DNA of 33,552 nt, from NCBI GenBank assembly GCA_002284615.2, contig MU069661.1:350641-384192 (forward strand). The letters are read 5' to 3'. The notes below the pieces were generated by a model that worked only from the letters and a program-made list of their open reading frames with translations, was not told where the DNA came from and made no database searches. Of this stretch, positions 1 to 9,464 are shown in pieces; position 1 is the stretch's first letter; every line of letters begins with the position of its first letter. The DNA is from Dunaliella salina. Its lineage: Eukaryota; Chlorophyta; Chlorophyceae; Chlamydomonadales; Dunaliellaceae. The position numbers and the translations under genes were made by a program.

Positions 1-625
1 CACTGCAATGGTCTCTCCAGCTCTGTTGGTGGAACCAAGTGGTAATTTCGGGAAGCTCTGGGACAGCAAACCACGGTCGGCTGATCCCCAACAGCCACCA
101 GCCCAGCATGCTCCTCGTGTGCAGCTGTCGCATGCAATGATGGCCAGGTTGCTCCATAACAACTAGACATGCTGCTGCTAGCTTGACACTTCCCAAACGT
201 GGGAAAGCACCCTCAACCCGTTCCCCTAAGCCCCAAAGACAGGCATCTGGCTCTATCTCTGAACTGATCACATTTTGAGATTCTACGTGGAAAGAAATTT
301 TCCAATTAGCAGTAATGGAAAGTGTTAAAGTGAGCCGTTTACGATTGACGCACTTTAACAGGTCTCATGACTTTAGGCCCGAAGGTGGAATAGTGAGAGG
401 TGACCGATCATTTCTCATGAATTTTGAAACGATGATTTTGCTTTGTATTTCAGCGGGCAGGGGGAAGGGGGGGGGAGGGGGGGCTCAGCTTTCTGATTGC
501 TGCTGATGGGATTGAAGGCTGCCACCATGATTCTGGCTTGCTCAGTGATCTGGCTTGCTCAGCTATTTGGCTGGTCTGTATTCCCAGCATGCGGGATTCC
601 GGGGCAAAGCTGATACCCGATTTGA
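1..625. other. Unassigned left flank
   Basis: I see no gene here. The stretch holds a G-rich run at about 460-483, two copies of CTGGCTTGCTCAG at about 532-563, and a short element-like match described separately. Short open frames here have no recognisable domain. Confidence 0.5.
60..118 (-). repeat. Short inverted match to the 3' region of LINE D
   Basis: About 60 bases match the reverse complement of 14262-14320, sharing CCACGGTCGGCTGAT and AGCCCAGC. At 14262-14320 the same sequence lies just downstream of the RLE remnant of LINE D, so this is probably another family 1 3'-end relic on the minus strand. Confidence 0.5.
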
Positions 626-689
626 AAAGCTTGGCTCAGCCAGGTGTGCCCTCGAAACCAGGAGTATTTGTCAACTTGGAAACCCTGGC

Positions 690-866
690 GCCCTGGAGCC
701 GCGAGCTGCCGAAAACCCACCGGATCCACATGAAACTCCTTTGCATCTTCTGGTGAGGGAGACACATGTCATGTTGAGCCTGTGTCTCCTTTTCCTCAAC
801 AGGTATAGGGAGNGCTTCTTTGGGCAACGGGGGTTTTCCTTTCCTCCTTTTTCTTCTTTTTAATTC
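690..866 (+). repeat. Dispersed LINE-G-type 3'-tail repeat (left arm copy)
   Basis: The order CCACCGGATCCAC, then TGTGTCTCCTTTTCCTC, then a GGGAG/GGCAACG/TTTTCC block matches the 3' untranslated region of LINEs F (24290-24470) and G (25381-25545). It includes a short hairpin, GGAGACACA pairing with TGTGTCTCC. The same copy occurs inverted in the right arm at 17232-17408. Confidence 0.6.
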
Positions 867-1426
867 GAATTTGAAGGGATGTTTGATGTTTCCCATGCAG
901 ATTCTAACATGGTCTTCGTGTATCGTGCAATCAGATATGGTGGTAGTGTCTGCGGAAGCAAGAGCCTTACTTCTGGCTCTCTCTCTCTCTCCTGAGGGGG
1001 TTTGGATGTGCCTTGCATGGGTTCAGAGTGCTTCCGGCTGAGGCCTGTACACAGCCTATGTAGCTTTCAACTTAGGGTACCTTCCCTTCATGCCCGCGGT
1101 TTCTGGCTTGCGTAGACTTTTCTTTCCTTGTTCTTTTCTCGAGCTGAAACTCTCTCTGCCAGATATTTGGAAGCATTAGAATTGAGAGAACAAGGAGAAA
1201 AAGCATAAGAATAGGAGGGCAAGAAGGAGAAGCAGATCAGCTTCCCATGAGGTGCATTGAGGAAAAAGACCCTGAAGTCAGCGCTGTACAGCGTGGGCAG
1301 AGTGAGGCCCACGAGCGCATGTGATTTGCACTGGAGGCCAACCCAAACTCAGAACTATTTCCCTGTGAAAGGTGAAAAAAACATTTGGTGGAAAAAGGTG
1401 AAAAATTGTTTGGTGGGTTCAAAAGA

Positions 1427-1517
1427 TTCCGCCACAGGGACTCGAACCCTGGTCCCGCGGGATTCCATACGATCGAGCNTGAGAGCCGCGTATACTGACC
1501 ACCTATACGATAGCGGA
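1427..1517 (-). tRNA. tRNA-Glu(CUC) with an 18-nt intron (left arm copy)
   Basis: Read on the minus strand, this is the mirror copy of the gene at 16581-16671. It has a 7-bp acceptor stem (TCCGCTA with TGGCGGA), a D arm of GTAT with GTAT type, an anticodon stem CGCGG/CCGCG, a loop with anticodon CTC, a 4-base variable loop GGAC and a perfect T arm with the B box GGTTCGAGTCC. The first intron base is an N at 1479 and the intron sits between positions 37 and 38, the canonical eukaryotic site. A TTTT run follows the 3' end on the minus strand, as expected for a Pol III terminator. Whether it is transcribed is unknown. Confidence 0.85.
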
Positions 1518-2503
1518 CTGGTCGCAGAGGGGCCGCTGAATCTCACCCGCCCCTCAACTTGATCCACAACAAAATTGGATATATTTTAATAAATATATAC
1601 ATTTATGTTGTCGTGGCACCTGATGCTCTGCTCAACTCTGTGTGAGTCTCTTTTGTCTCTGTTGTCCTCTCTTGCTTCCAGTGGCCTTGCCTTTTTTATG
1701 GGCTTGTGTCCTTCTTAGTTTGAACAGTCCTCCTTCTGCTGCTTGCTTTGGGTGGAGCTTGGGGTGTTGTTTCCTGCTTGAGTTAAGTTTCCTTCCTGCA
1801 ACTGCTCTCCCGCGTGTCTTCGGACAGCTTGGCCTGGCCTTGTCCTTTTTCCCGTGGGTTCTCAGTAGGGCTGGTCCTTTTCTTGAGTTGTGTTTCAGCG
1901 TCTCTTGTTCTCGCTCTTTCTTGCGGCTCTTCTTCTGCTGTCAGGTCCCTGCTGGGGGCCGCTCATGTAATAGCAAAAAGCAAAAATGCTAACAAAAAAA
2001 ACAAAAAAAAAATCTGAATGCATTCAGCTTGCTGGAGAGGCTGCCGCAACGAGCTGGCCTTGCGCGTGCACGTCACCGAAAAAGTTCAAACCCAGTAGCG
2101 AAACCATTTTGTCAATGAGTGGCCTGGCAGGAAGGCAAGAAACACTTAGCTTAAGCTTGTCAACAATTAGTTACGTTGCGGTTTATCGATCTCAGGAGAC
2201 CCCTTTCTTGCACTCTCTCAATAGACGGTGTAATAGACGGCGAATGTGTCTCATATAACAGTGCGACAATAGGGTCCATTGGGGCTGCGGAGGAGGGAAG
2301 GTCTCACCCTCACCCGTGCACGGGATACGTGATAATGGTTAGGGGCCAGAAGGGCCAGGGTGTGCTGCAGAAACAGGGGAGGTGCCAAAGAAATTCCTCC
2401 ATTGAAGGAAGGGGCCTTGAGGCAGGCCTTGCGAGCCATGCAAAGAAGTCTGGATCAAATCCTCCAGAAATTTGATTGCTTTGCATGTATGTGCCCCTAG
2501 GGC

Positions 2504-2530
2504 TAATGTAATGTAATGTAATGTAATGTA
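2504..2530 (+). repeat. (TAATG)n microsatellite differing between arms
   Basis: About five tandem TAATG units lie here. The mirror site in the right arm (about 15605-15622) has only about two, showing slippage since the arms separated. A similar short TAATG tract occurs at about 19230-19242. Confidence 0.8.
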
Positions 2531-3283
2531 ACATATGTGTCCCTCAGGCTAGCCTCATTTGCGCCAGAGCAGTTGCCACCCCAATCTTATTGACAGGACT
2601 GGAGGGAAACAGGACGGGATCAGCTATGCAGGAAAGACGTCTGGATCAAGCCCTTAAGAAATTTGGTTGCTTTGCATGTATGTGTCCCCAGTGCCAGCGC
2701 TAGCCTCATTTCCGCCGGAGCAGTTGCCACCTCCTGATGGCCAGCCCTCGATTTCCAATCTTGTGGACAGGACTGGAGGGAAACAGGATGCATCGGGATC
2801 TTGGGATCAGTACCGCTTTTCCAGCGCATGTGTGGCTGTGAGAGTGCAAGCACCAAATACCACACATCCCTCTGCAAATTAGTCTACGATCAGTGCGTGT
2901 GATGCTGTTAGGATCATCATGATGTGGCCTTCTGACAGCACCACATGCGGAGCGCCTGTGTGATGACCCCAAGAATCCGGACAACATTGAATTCTAGGCC
3001 TCTAAAGAATCTCGCTGCAAAGGAAATGCAGAAAAAACACCCTGTGGTTGATGAAATGCAGAAATTCAGCCATGAAACTTCAACCTTCGAAATCCAGCGC
3101 TAGCAGATGCCAATTTTTGACCTCATTCTTTCCTATTTCTGGTTGTGCAGGATGCTAGCAGTGTCTATGGGGGTTACATATACAAAACTTTGGGAATAGG
3201 AACATGGTCCCATGCTGGAGTTGAATGCCATTTTGGGGTAATCTTAGGCTGGGAGAGTGATCTGAAGTCCTCCATTTTTGTCA

Positions 3284-3760
3284 ATTTTCTTGACAAAGAG
3301 GTTTTCAAACCCTCTTCAATTTGACGTTTCCTTCAACACTTACTTCAGCGCAAGCTGCCGTGACCAGGTCTTTGGGGCACACACAGACGCCCTCTCTGTG
3401 CGCTTCAATGGCTTCTCCTTTTGTGATCCCCCTCATGATGACGAACTTATGTTTAGGCTCTTGCGCCATGTAGTGCACNCCTCCCTCCAAACCGCAGAAC
3501 CAGTCGCCACCTTCATGCTCCTGCCCCACTGGAGAGGCTTCAGCTGCAACGCTTATATGAGCTGGCTTAACAATTACCCAGATCTTGCAAAAGTGCTCGC
3601 CCAATTTCCTGCCGGACATTTNCAAGTCCAACCACCCCAACACNGGTTTGGTACCCTTCCTTACCCTACCCCTCCTTCTTATCCCATGCAACTAATTGTT
3701 GCCTGGNATTTTACTGCCAGAGACGCGCTATTTAGCGCTAACAAAGGTTGGTNTCAACTC
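3284..3760 (+). pseudogene. PCIF1-like adenine-N6-methyltransferase-like domain, LINE B copy
   Basis: The open frame from 3278 (191 residues to its stop) contains VRFNGFSFCDPPHDDELMFR (residues 41-60) and FMLLPHWRG (79-87), then QPPQH and MQLIVAW. The pattern G-x-S-F-x-x-PP-x-x-x-ELM followed by F-x-x-x-P-x-WR matches what I know of the PCIF1 cap-adenosine methyltransferase fold, where the PP belongs to an NPPF catalytic motif. Here the motif reads DPPH, so catalysis is doubtful. The homologous domains in LINE A (8560-9110) and LINE C (30620-31110) lie immediately before RNase H too. Five undetermined bases interrupt the segment. The family call is by eye, without a profile search. Confidence 0.6.
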
Positions 3761-3959
3761 AAACAGAATGTCTCGGCTCACTGGCTACCCTTGCATCTTC
3801 CAAATTCTGCCACGCCATTGCACACTCACCAGTACCTTGCATCAAACACTTGAAAAAAGAANTTCCAATCANTTCCCCCGGACATCCATACCTGCTCCCA
3901 CAAGTGCCCTCAAGCAANGGCAGCTTTCCNCCNTGCCAACTACNAGAATGTTCACACTT

Positions 3960-4605
3960 AAAATTNAGGACTGAAGAGAAATCACGTACACAGATGGCAG
4001 TGTCATTAAACACCAAAATNATGACTCCCNACCACTCTCTGGTTCAGGCGTTTANAAACCAGGTAGGAACACTTCCCCATCCTCTCAAAACCTACAATTG
4101 CACATAAAACCCAATGGTCATGGGCCTACTTACATCATCACCAGAGCAGAATTTGCACCCATCCTTGTGGCACTCCAAAATGAGCAGAATGACATTGCCT
4201 CTGATAGTGCATCCTGCCTCTCCCAGATTNAAAACAAATTCTGAATCCGATGCGCATGAGGTACCACCTGCGTGCAGAGGTCATCCACGCTATATCGTAC
4301 ATATTGCAGCATTCTCCCCACCCTATCCATTTCTACAAAGTCAGAGCCCACTCTGGCATAAGACTATTCCTAGTAGTAGTATGCCTAGACGGCAACGAGG
4401 GGGCCGACGCCTGCGCTCACAAAACAGCCCTCACAAACACCTTGTACATTGTGCTTCCAGATGCCAGGGACCCATTCCACAATTTCTACTGGCTCTCATT
4501 GAAGACATCTCACGCACAAAATGATGGCATGCACAGCTCCCATGCTTTCCCAATCAGATATCTCACCAACCTAAATGACAAACTTAAAGAACACATGCGC
4601 TAAGT
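3960..4605 (+). pseudogene. RNase H domain, LINE B copy (broken)
   Basis: Across shifting frames one can read EITYTDGSVIKH (first catalytic Asp), ITRAEF (Glu), IASDSAS (second Asp) and NEGADACAH (final Asp), with FYKVRAHSGI before the last motif. This is the D-E-D-D core of retroelement RNase H1, which degrades the RNA strand of RNA-DNA hybrids during reverse transcription. Four undetermined bases and several frameshifts prevent one open frame. The order methyltransferase-like, RNase H, CCHC, RLE matches LINEs A and C. Confidence 0.75.
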
Positions 4606-4637
4606 GCACAAGCTTGGCTCTTCTGTTCCTCATTCTG

Positions 4638-4695
4638 ATTCCTTAATTGATGTAGGGAGAGTTTTTGCCTATGTAGTTTTTCTTTATCTTTTCTG
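4638..4695 (+). repeat. Dispersed LINE-G-type tail core inserted in LINE B
   Basis: The sequence TTAATTGATGTAGGGAGAG, then GCCTATGTAGTTTTTC, matches the cores at 18917-18988, 20641-20716, 24401-24470 and 25381-25452. The homologous point of LINE C (about 29770-29830 on the minus strand) lacks it: both copies share AAGCTTGGCT and ACCACTAC on either side. So it is an insertion in LINE B. Confidence 0.7.
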
Positions 4696-4879
4696 ATGCT
4701 TCTAGCTACCACTACAACAGATGGTAGAAGCTCTGCCCCGCCATCTGTTTCCCCAACCACCACAGCCAACCAGTCAACATCCAAGCTCACAGTCCAAAGT
4801 GTCGACTTGTTAACGAGGAAATCAGCAACTCTTTCTGGAAAAATCCTGAGATTACCCGTAAACAGCAAATTAATGTTAT

Positions 4880-5488
4880 AAGTCATGGAACAAATACAGT
4901 GTACACACACAAATGCCTTCGAATTCAACTTTTCTTCCACCTCTGTAAGATGCCCACTCTGTGGTGATGAAGGCAACATTGATCACGTACTCCTCAGGTG
5001 TACCAACTCCACAATGAGTGGGATACACACCAACAGGCACCATGCAGGCCTTAGTCTCTGTGTTAATGTCCTCAGTAAAGGCCGGTATGGCTCAACCCTT
5101 ATTGGCATGGATGGCTGTAGTAATGAGAGACTCCAGAAGCAGGGCATGCAAGTCCCTGAAAACATAACGCATAGCATCCCTGGTTGGATATTCCCTATAG
5201 CACTGGCTCCTTAGCCCGCCACCAAAACCGCCTGGATGCTATCTTTGTGCGCTCTATCCCAGGCCGACCTGTCCACCATGATCCCTCCCAGATCCCTGAT
5301 CGTGACAGGAACATCCACCTTGCTGAATTAAAATTCTGTCCCGACACCAACCCCTTCGTCACTTTGGAATGTGCAGCAGCTCAACATTCCCACACTGCAA
5401 CCAGACTTGAATCCTGCAGCTCAAGAAATTCAAACAGGAACAACAAAGCGACTCTACATATTATCTTAATTGGTGTGGCTGGCATTAT
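4880..5488 (+). pseudogene. CCHC knuckle and restriction-like endonuclease, LINE B copy (interrupted)
   Basis: One frame reads CPLCGDEGNIDHVLLRC at about 4950-5000, a C-x2-C-x7-H-x4-C motif typical of RLE-encoding LINEs. It is followed by NRHHAGLSLC, KGRYGS, then RLDAIFVR and HLAELKFCPDT at about 5230-5345. RxD and ExK form the PD-(D/E)xK nuclease core used to nick target DNA. Here Pro of RPD is replaced by Leu. The frame ends at GVAG, where LINE A is inserted; the remaining residues are at 11010-11165. Confidence 0.75.
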
Positions 5489-5780
5489 CCAAAGTCAAGT
5501 AAAATCTACGCTGGTACTTACCAGCGTGCATTAAGGAAAGACCCAACAGTTAGCACTGGCACTAACAGTGAGCCCCACCAAAGAAGGCTAGCTATGAGCA
5601 GCCTAGCTAATGAGGGTCCGACGGGTTGTCGGCCATCCGTCCGGCTGCGCGCCTCGCTGTCCTGTACGCAGCCCTCCCTGTAGCCCCCTCCCCCAAACCT
5701 CCGTTGCTTATGTTACTGAATTGGATGGCATTTTTGGTGTTGTGAATTTTTGTTAGGGACTTTACAGCGTGATAGTGGAG
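5489..5780 (-). promoter_or_regulatory. LINE A 3' UTR with terminal hairpin
   Basis: The 3' UTR is shared with LINE E (17891-18868) and the relic at 17736-17890. Near its end, 5508-5527 forms an 8-bp stem with a 4-base loop (ACGCTGGT and ACCAGCGT). About 20 bases follow before the junction with LINE B at 5488/5489. A conserved 3'-terminal stem-loop is the usual recognition site for the LINE's own RT, so that role is inferred here. AATGCCATCCAAT and AACATAAGCAA, further upstream, are shared with LINE D. Confidence 0.6.
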
Positions 5781-6400
5781 TTATTTGGCAGTTTTGTGAG
5801 CTTTGTCTTTGGTTAGGCCAAGTTTGCAGAGGGGATCAATAGTGTAGGGATTGAAGATAGTCCCTGCAACTCCAATTAGTATGGTATGTAGTGTGACTCT
5901 GTTATTGCGGAATGTGCCCCAAAGAGATCTTGTGTGTAAGCTTTCAATGGTGTATTTGCGCTGACTTTGGGCAGTGTGGAGAGTCTGTTCGAATTTGGTG
6001 TCAGAACAAATTTTGAGCTCAACGAGGTGGATATCTCTGTCTCTGGGATTCATATCCTGCAGGTGATGTGTGGAGTCTCTGCCTTCAAGGGGTCGAACTG
6101 TAATGCCATCAGGGCGAATGAGCTGTGTGTGTGGTGGTTGTCTGGATGGAAACAGCCAATTCGGAATATGTTGATGGACAGTATTTGGAATTTCCATGTC
6201 CAGGGAGCGTAACCTCTCTGTACATGCATCTATACAGACAATGTAAGATCCAAAGTCTCCTTTGCTTATTGCTTCACCACAGATGCTGAGTGCTTGATGG
6301 TGGCGATTGATATTCATCCTGTTTATCTGTGGGTGAGTGCATTTGAGTAGGGTATGGAGGTGCTATCAGGTGTACCACAAAGAGGGCAAAGAGATCGCCC
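5781..6400 (-). pseudogene. CCHC remnant and restriction-like endonuclease, LINE A copy
   Basis: The 178-residue frame at 6317-5781 reads NINRHHQALSICGEAISKGD, then LIRPDGITVRP and DRDIHLVELKICSDTKFEQT, then TLHTILIGVAGTIFNPY. RPD and VELK give the PD-(D/E)xK nuclease core, which nicks target DNA in RLE-type LINEs. The CCHC before it keeps CPLCG but a small indel destroys the His and last Cys, and the frame shifts there. This is the best preserved RLE in the window. It is expected to act in the nucleus as part of one LINE polyprotein. Confidence 0.8.
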
Positions 6401-6495
6401 AGGGTAGCCACTGAAGCGTCTGGCATGTTTGCCATTGTAAAGGGTGTCCATACGATACTTGTGGACATTGGTTTGTTCTTTGAGAGTCACAGCTT

Positions 6496-7380
6496 TCATG
6501 TGCCAGAAAGCATTACTATTTTTTGGATTGGCAGTAGGGTGAGAATTGGACATTCTGAGCAGGTTCTGCCAATCTTGGTAGCTATATGTGCTGAGGTTTG
6601 CTGTTCCCAATTTGTTGTTAGTTTTTCATGCATTACTTGTTTCAGTTTGTCCTGGAGGTTTGAAAGTGGCAAGTATTCTGTGTGAGAGCTATGTGTTGTG
6701 ACAGATGCAGCAAGCCAATAGAGATGGAAGAAAAAAGTTTCTGCCTGGTTGAGTGAGGTGTTAGCTTCATCAGGTAGCATAGCTGCTTGATGAGCAAGGG
6801 CATCTGCGCTTTCATTACCAAGGATCCCACAGTGTGATTTTACTTTGTAGAAGTGGACAGGGCCTTCTGAAGCATTTATGTAGGCTATGATTTCTTTGAG
6901 CAGTGGTGTATGTAAGTGCGTGGACATATCCATGGGTTTCAGAAGCTCGTTTTTAATCTGATTAAGTGCTGAAGAACTGTCAGTTGCAATTGAAGTGTGC
7001 CCTTGCTGTAGAGCTATCAGAATTGCAGCGAGCTCTGCTCTGTTAATAGTATAAGTTGGACCATGGCCCTTGGGATTTATTGTGCAGGTGACTGTTTCAG
7101 AGGAGGAGATGCCTGCCGGGATGAAAAAGGATGCTCCTGCTTGCTGTGTATTCTTGTTGTTGGACTTTATGACACTACCATCTGTATATGTTAGGTGTTG
7201 CCAACCTGGGATCTTTGGTTGCAGGGGTTGCAGGTATGGTTGTACGTTAGGTGTGATGGTTCTTTGTTGGCTGCAGACTTTGAAAATGTTGTGCGTGTCA
7301 TAATGCAAAAGTGCAAATTTCTCCCTCCATGTGCAGGGTGCTTTAGAAGAGAGGGTAGTCGTTGGAAAGTTGTTAAAGGC
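6496..7380 (-). pseudogene. RNase H domain, LINE A copy (catalytic residues intact)
   Basis: The 270-residue frame at 7308-6496 holds the full RNase H1 core: LTYTDGSVI (Asp43), NRAELAAI (Glu92), IATDSSS (Asp110), KSHCGILGNESADALAH (His159, Asp169). RNase H removes the RNA strand after cDNA synthesis. After the domain the frame continues as LPLSNLQDKLKQVMHEK, matching LINEs B and C, then shifts before the CCHC. Just upstream, 7309-7380 still reads as the linker in another frame. The repeat array at 7376-8545 separates this from the methyltransferase-like domain. Confidence 0.8.
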
Positions 7381-7696
7381 AGAAGCCCGTTTGATTCAAA
7401 CGAGAAGTCCGTTTGAACGCGTTTGAACGCACCGTTTGAAAGCGTTTGATTCAAAGTAATATTCAAATGGCGTTCAAACGTGATTCAAACGGGTTTCAAT
7501 GGTGTGCTTTTGAATTAAGCATGGCAGGACCCCGTTTGATTTAAACGCCATTCAAATACGTTCAATGTGTGCTCCCCGTTTGATTCAAACGCCATTCAAC
7601 CGTGTGCCCCGCCTGTTTCAAGCGTGGCCCGTTTGATTCAAACGCCATTCAAGCGTGCCCCGTTTGATTCAAACGCCATTCACATACATTCATTGC

Positions 7697-7815
7697 GTGT
7701 TTAATATTGTAAAAACGCAAGGGGGAAGATTCGAACTCGCGCAACCAAGTTCGCATGCACTTCTATAACTGTTCTCCACACAAGATGCGTGTATCGCTAA
7801 CGTTTCTTACAATAT
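7697..7815 (-). repeat. tRNA-like segment with short inverted ends inside the array
   Basis: On the minus strand GAGTTCGAATC is a good Pol III B box and TAGCGATACACG is a possible A box about 60 bases upstream. The unit is bracketed by ATTGTAAAAACG and its near mirror CGTTTCTTACAAT. I could not fold a full cloverleaf: the T stem pairs poorly. It is best read as a decayed tRNA-derived repeat, not a tRNA gene. Confidence 0.35.
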
Positions 7816-8013
7816 ATATAATGATATCAAAAAAATTTAATGATAATAACAAAGAATTTAAAAAATGATAACAATCAATGTTACCTTGTACACCATGTGT
7901 ACCTTGTACACATTTTAAAGCCTTGCAAAGCACATCCTTCTGATACCAATTGATTCAAAGGCAATTCAACTGGAATTCTAGGAGATTCAAATTACTTTCA
8001 AATAGGGTTCAAT

Positions 8014-8312
8014 GCCCCGCTTCCTCACACCCCTTGACCTTGCCCATCCTCATGGGAGCTCATGAAACACCATTGATTCAGATGGCAATCAAGCACAAAT
8101 CCTGCTGAATCAAATGGCACATTTGAATGCCGTTTGAATGCCGCTTGATTCAAAGTATTATTCAAATGGGATTCAACTTGAATTGAACGCTTCACTTCCT
8201 CATGTCCCTTGACCTTGCCCGTCCTCATGGGAGCTCATGAAACACAATTGATTCAAATGGCAATCAAGCAGAAATCCTGCTGAATCAAATGGCACATTTG
8301 AATGCCATGTGA
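8014..8312. repeat. Two direct copies of a 174-bp unit
   Basis: CCCTTGACCTTGCCC, CCTCATGGGAGCTCATGAAACAC and ATCCTGCTGAATCAAATGGC recur in the same order 174 bases apart (8032 and 8206 for the first). This is segmental duplication inside the array. Confidence 0.85.
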
Positions 8313-8543
8313 ATGCCCTTTGAATGCCGCTTCATTCAAGCGCATTTCAGCTGACAAATTTGTAGATTCAAGCGGCGGCTTGAAATGCATTTGATTCAAG
8401 CATATTTCAGCGGACAGGTTCAGAGATTCAAGCAGCAGCTTGAAACCCATTTGATTCAAACGCATTTCAACTGATAGGGTTGTAGATTCAAGCGGCGGCT
8501 TGAAATCCGTTTGATTCAAACGGGATTCAACTGCCTTCAAGCA
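8304..8543. repeat. 60-bp tandem repeat, about four copies
   Basis: AGATTCAAGC starts at 8364, 8424 and 8484, an exact 60-base period, with a degenerate copy before and a partial one after. Each unit contains a small inverted repeat, TTCAAGCGGCGGCTTGAA. On the minus strand it reads as a 20-residue periodic peptide, a consequence of the period being a multiple of three. Confidence 0.88.
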
Positions 8544-8559
8544 GGATTCATGTAAAACA

Positions 8560-9110
8560 TAACTTTCCGACGGTGTTTTGATTTTCTGCAAGCTGTTGAC
8601 TGCTTTTGTGGCACCAGTTTCCTACATGGATCTCCTGTTTTAAACCCTCAAGCCAATTTGGGTCATTCTGGAAGAGCTTTTGCTTTCCCTCATTGTTCCA
8701 AATGGCAATAAGTTGCATATGTTTCATATTTTTTTCAGGAGGAGCAAGAGGAGTTAGGTAGGCTTGGGGTGGCTGGAATGTTAGGCACCCTGAGGGGAAT
8801 TTGGCTAGGATTGTGGCATGGTCTGGGTAACATATGAACCAGCGCATGTATCCTTTTTTGGTCCATCCCATCTGGCTGGGGAGGAGCATGAAGGCGGCCG
8901 TTGGGGTAGTTGTGCTAGTGGTTGAAGACAGGGCATGCATGACAAGGTAGTAGATGAATTCGTCATCATATGGAGGATGGCAAAAGGAGAAGCCTGTGAA
9001 AATGGTTCCAAACGTATCAGTGTTGGCCTTAAAAATTCTTTCTCGAGCAAAAGGGCTCCAGTATGCTTTGAAGTGCATGTCATAATCAAGGGGGCTCGCA
9101 ACTTTTCCTT
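8560..9110 (-). pseudogene. PCIF1-like adenine-N6-methyltransferase-like domain, LINE A copy
   Basis: The 176-residue frame at 9078-8548 reads DTFGTIFTGFSFCHPPYDDE (residues 21-40), then AAFMLLPSQMGW (61-72), GYMRWFICYPD, LTFQPPQAYL and MQLIAIW. This aligns along its length with the LINE B and C domains. PPY-DDEF occupies the place of the catalytic NPPF/NPPY of PCIF1-type methyltransferases, with His in place of Asn, and FMLLP matches the strand after it. The domain would methylate adenine N6 if active; the substrate is unknown. The frame runs into the repeat array at its C-terminal side. The 5' neighbour is the linker at 9111-9464. Confidence 0.6.
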
Positions 9111-9464
9111 GGGTAACGAGCGCACAGCGCGTGAGAGCTGTAAGAATGTTAACCAGTGTGACAAAGAATTAAATTCTTTTATTTTTTGATTGTCTTTTCC
9201 GAGATGGGAAGTGTACCTGTGTAGAAGACCCATAATTTCTGTTGCTTCATTTTGAACAGGGGGCTGGATTGAAGTGTGTAGACCAGCTTGTCTGGCCGCA
9301 CTGTATGCTGGAAGCAGAATTTGAAGACGGTGAGGGATGATAATGCCTGTGCATTTCCCTTTGGTGTCATAAATGCATACAGCTTGAGTGGTGAATGCAA
9401 GAGGGATTTGTGGTTGTTCAGAATCCTTGTTAGATCCTGGTACCATGAGATCCATGTTTCTCAG
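9111..9464 (-). pseudogene. Linker upstream of the methyltransferase-like domain, LINE A
   Basis: The frame starting at 9455 reads QAVCIYDTKGKCTGIIIPHR and then AARQAGLHTSIQPPVQNEAT. The second part aligns with AAKRAGIHATIQPPVQDSAS in LINE C (31115-31909). No catalytic motif is visible. It joins the PHD region to the methyltransferase-like domain and is separated from each by a frameshift or stop. Confidence 0.6.

Larger units (their letters stand above)
626..3275 (+). repeat. Left arm of a large inverted repeat, outer part
   Basis: This segment is the reverse complement of about 14574-17472. Paired positions sum to 18098 near the outer end, 18111 after a 13-base indel near 1580, and 18139 near 2620-2880. 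From 626 to about 2890 the arms are nearly identical, mostly small indels. From about 2990 to 3275 they diverge to roughly 85 percent by eye. The arm contains a tRNA-Glu gene and a LINE-tail-like repeat. It stops where LINE B begins, and homology to the right arm resumes at about 12565, so LINE B and its passengers inserted into the arm. Confidence 0.93.
3280..5488 (+). mobile_element. LINE B, family 1 non-LTR retrotransposon, 5'-truncated, first part
   Basis: The element starts within the methyltransferase-like domain, so it is 5'-truncated. It continues through RNase H, a CCHC knuckle and the RLE, then stops abruptly after the residues GVAG of the RLE. Its C-terminal residues resume at 11010, beyond LINE A. 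Frameshifts and stops break the frame, a 58-base dispersed repeat sits at 4638-4695, and 16 undetermined bases cluster between 3479 and 4230. LINE B sits in the left inverted-repeat arm, whose homology to the right arm stops at 3275. Confidence 0.85.
7376..8545. repeat. Array of near-palindromic TTTGATTCAAA repeats inserted in LINE A
   Basis: About 1.2 kb is filled with GATTCAAAC, GTTTGAATG and CGTTTGATTCAAACG variants at irregular spacing, together with higher-order repeats listed separately. Both ends look alike when one is reversed: GGCAG then CCCGTTTGATTCAAACG at 7380-7401, and the mirror of 8510-8541. So it may be a single inverted-repeat-ended element. It lies exactly between two domains that are adjacent in LINE C, so it is an insertion. 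No coding capacity is apparent; open frames across it only echo the repeats. Confidence 0.8.

Noticed and set aside
626..3275. Protein genes in the inverted-repeat arms (frames of 60-116 residues present in both arms)
   Set aside because: The frames are identical only because the DNA is duplicated. They overlap on both strands and have no recognised domain.
7697..7815. Functional tRNA gene
   Set aside because: A B box is present, but no seven-base acceptor stem or balanced T stem could be formed.
7376..8545. CRISPR-like array
   Set aside because: Spacing is irregular, repeats occur in both orientations, higher-order duplications are present, and the context is a eukaryotic retroelement.
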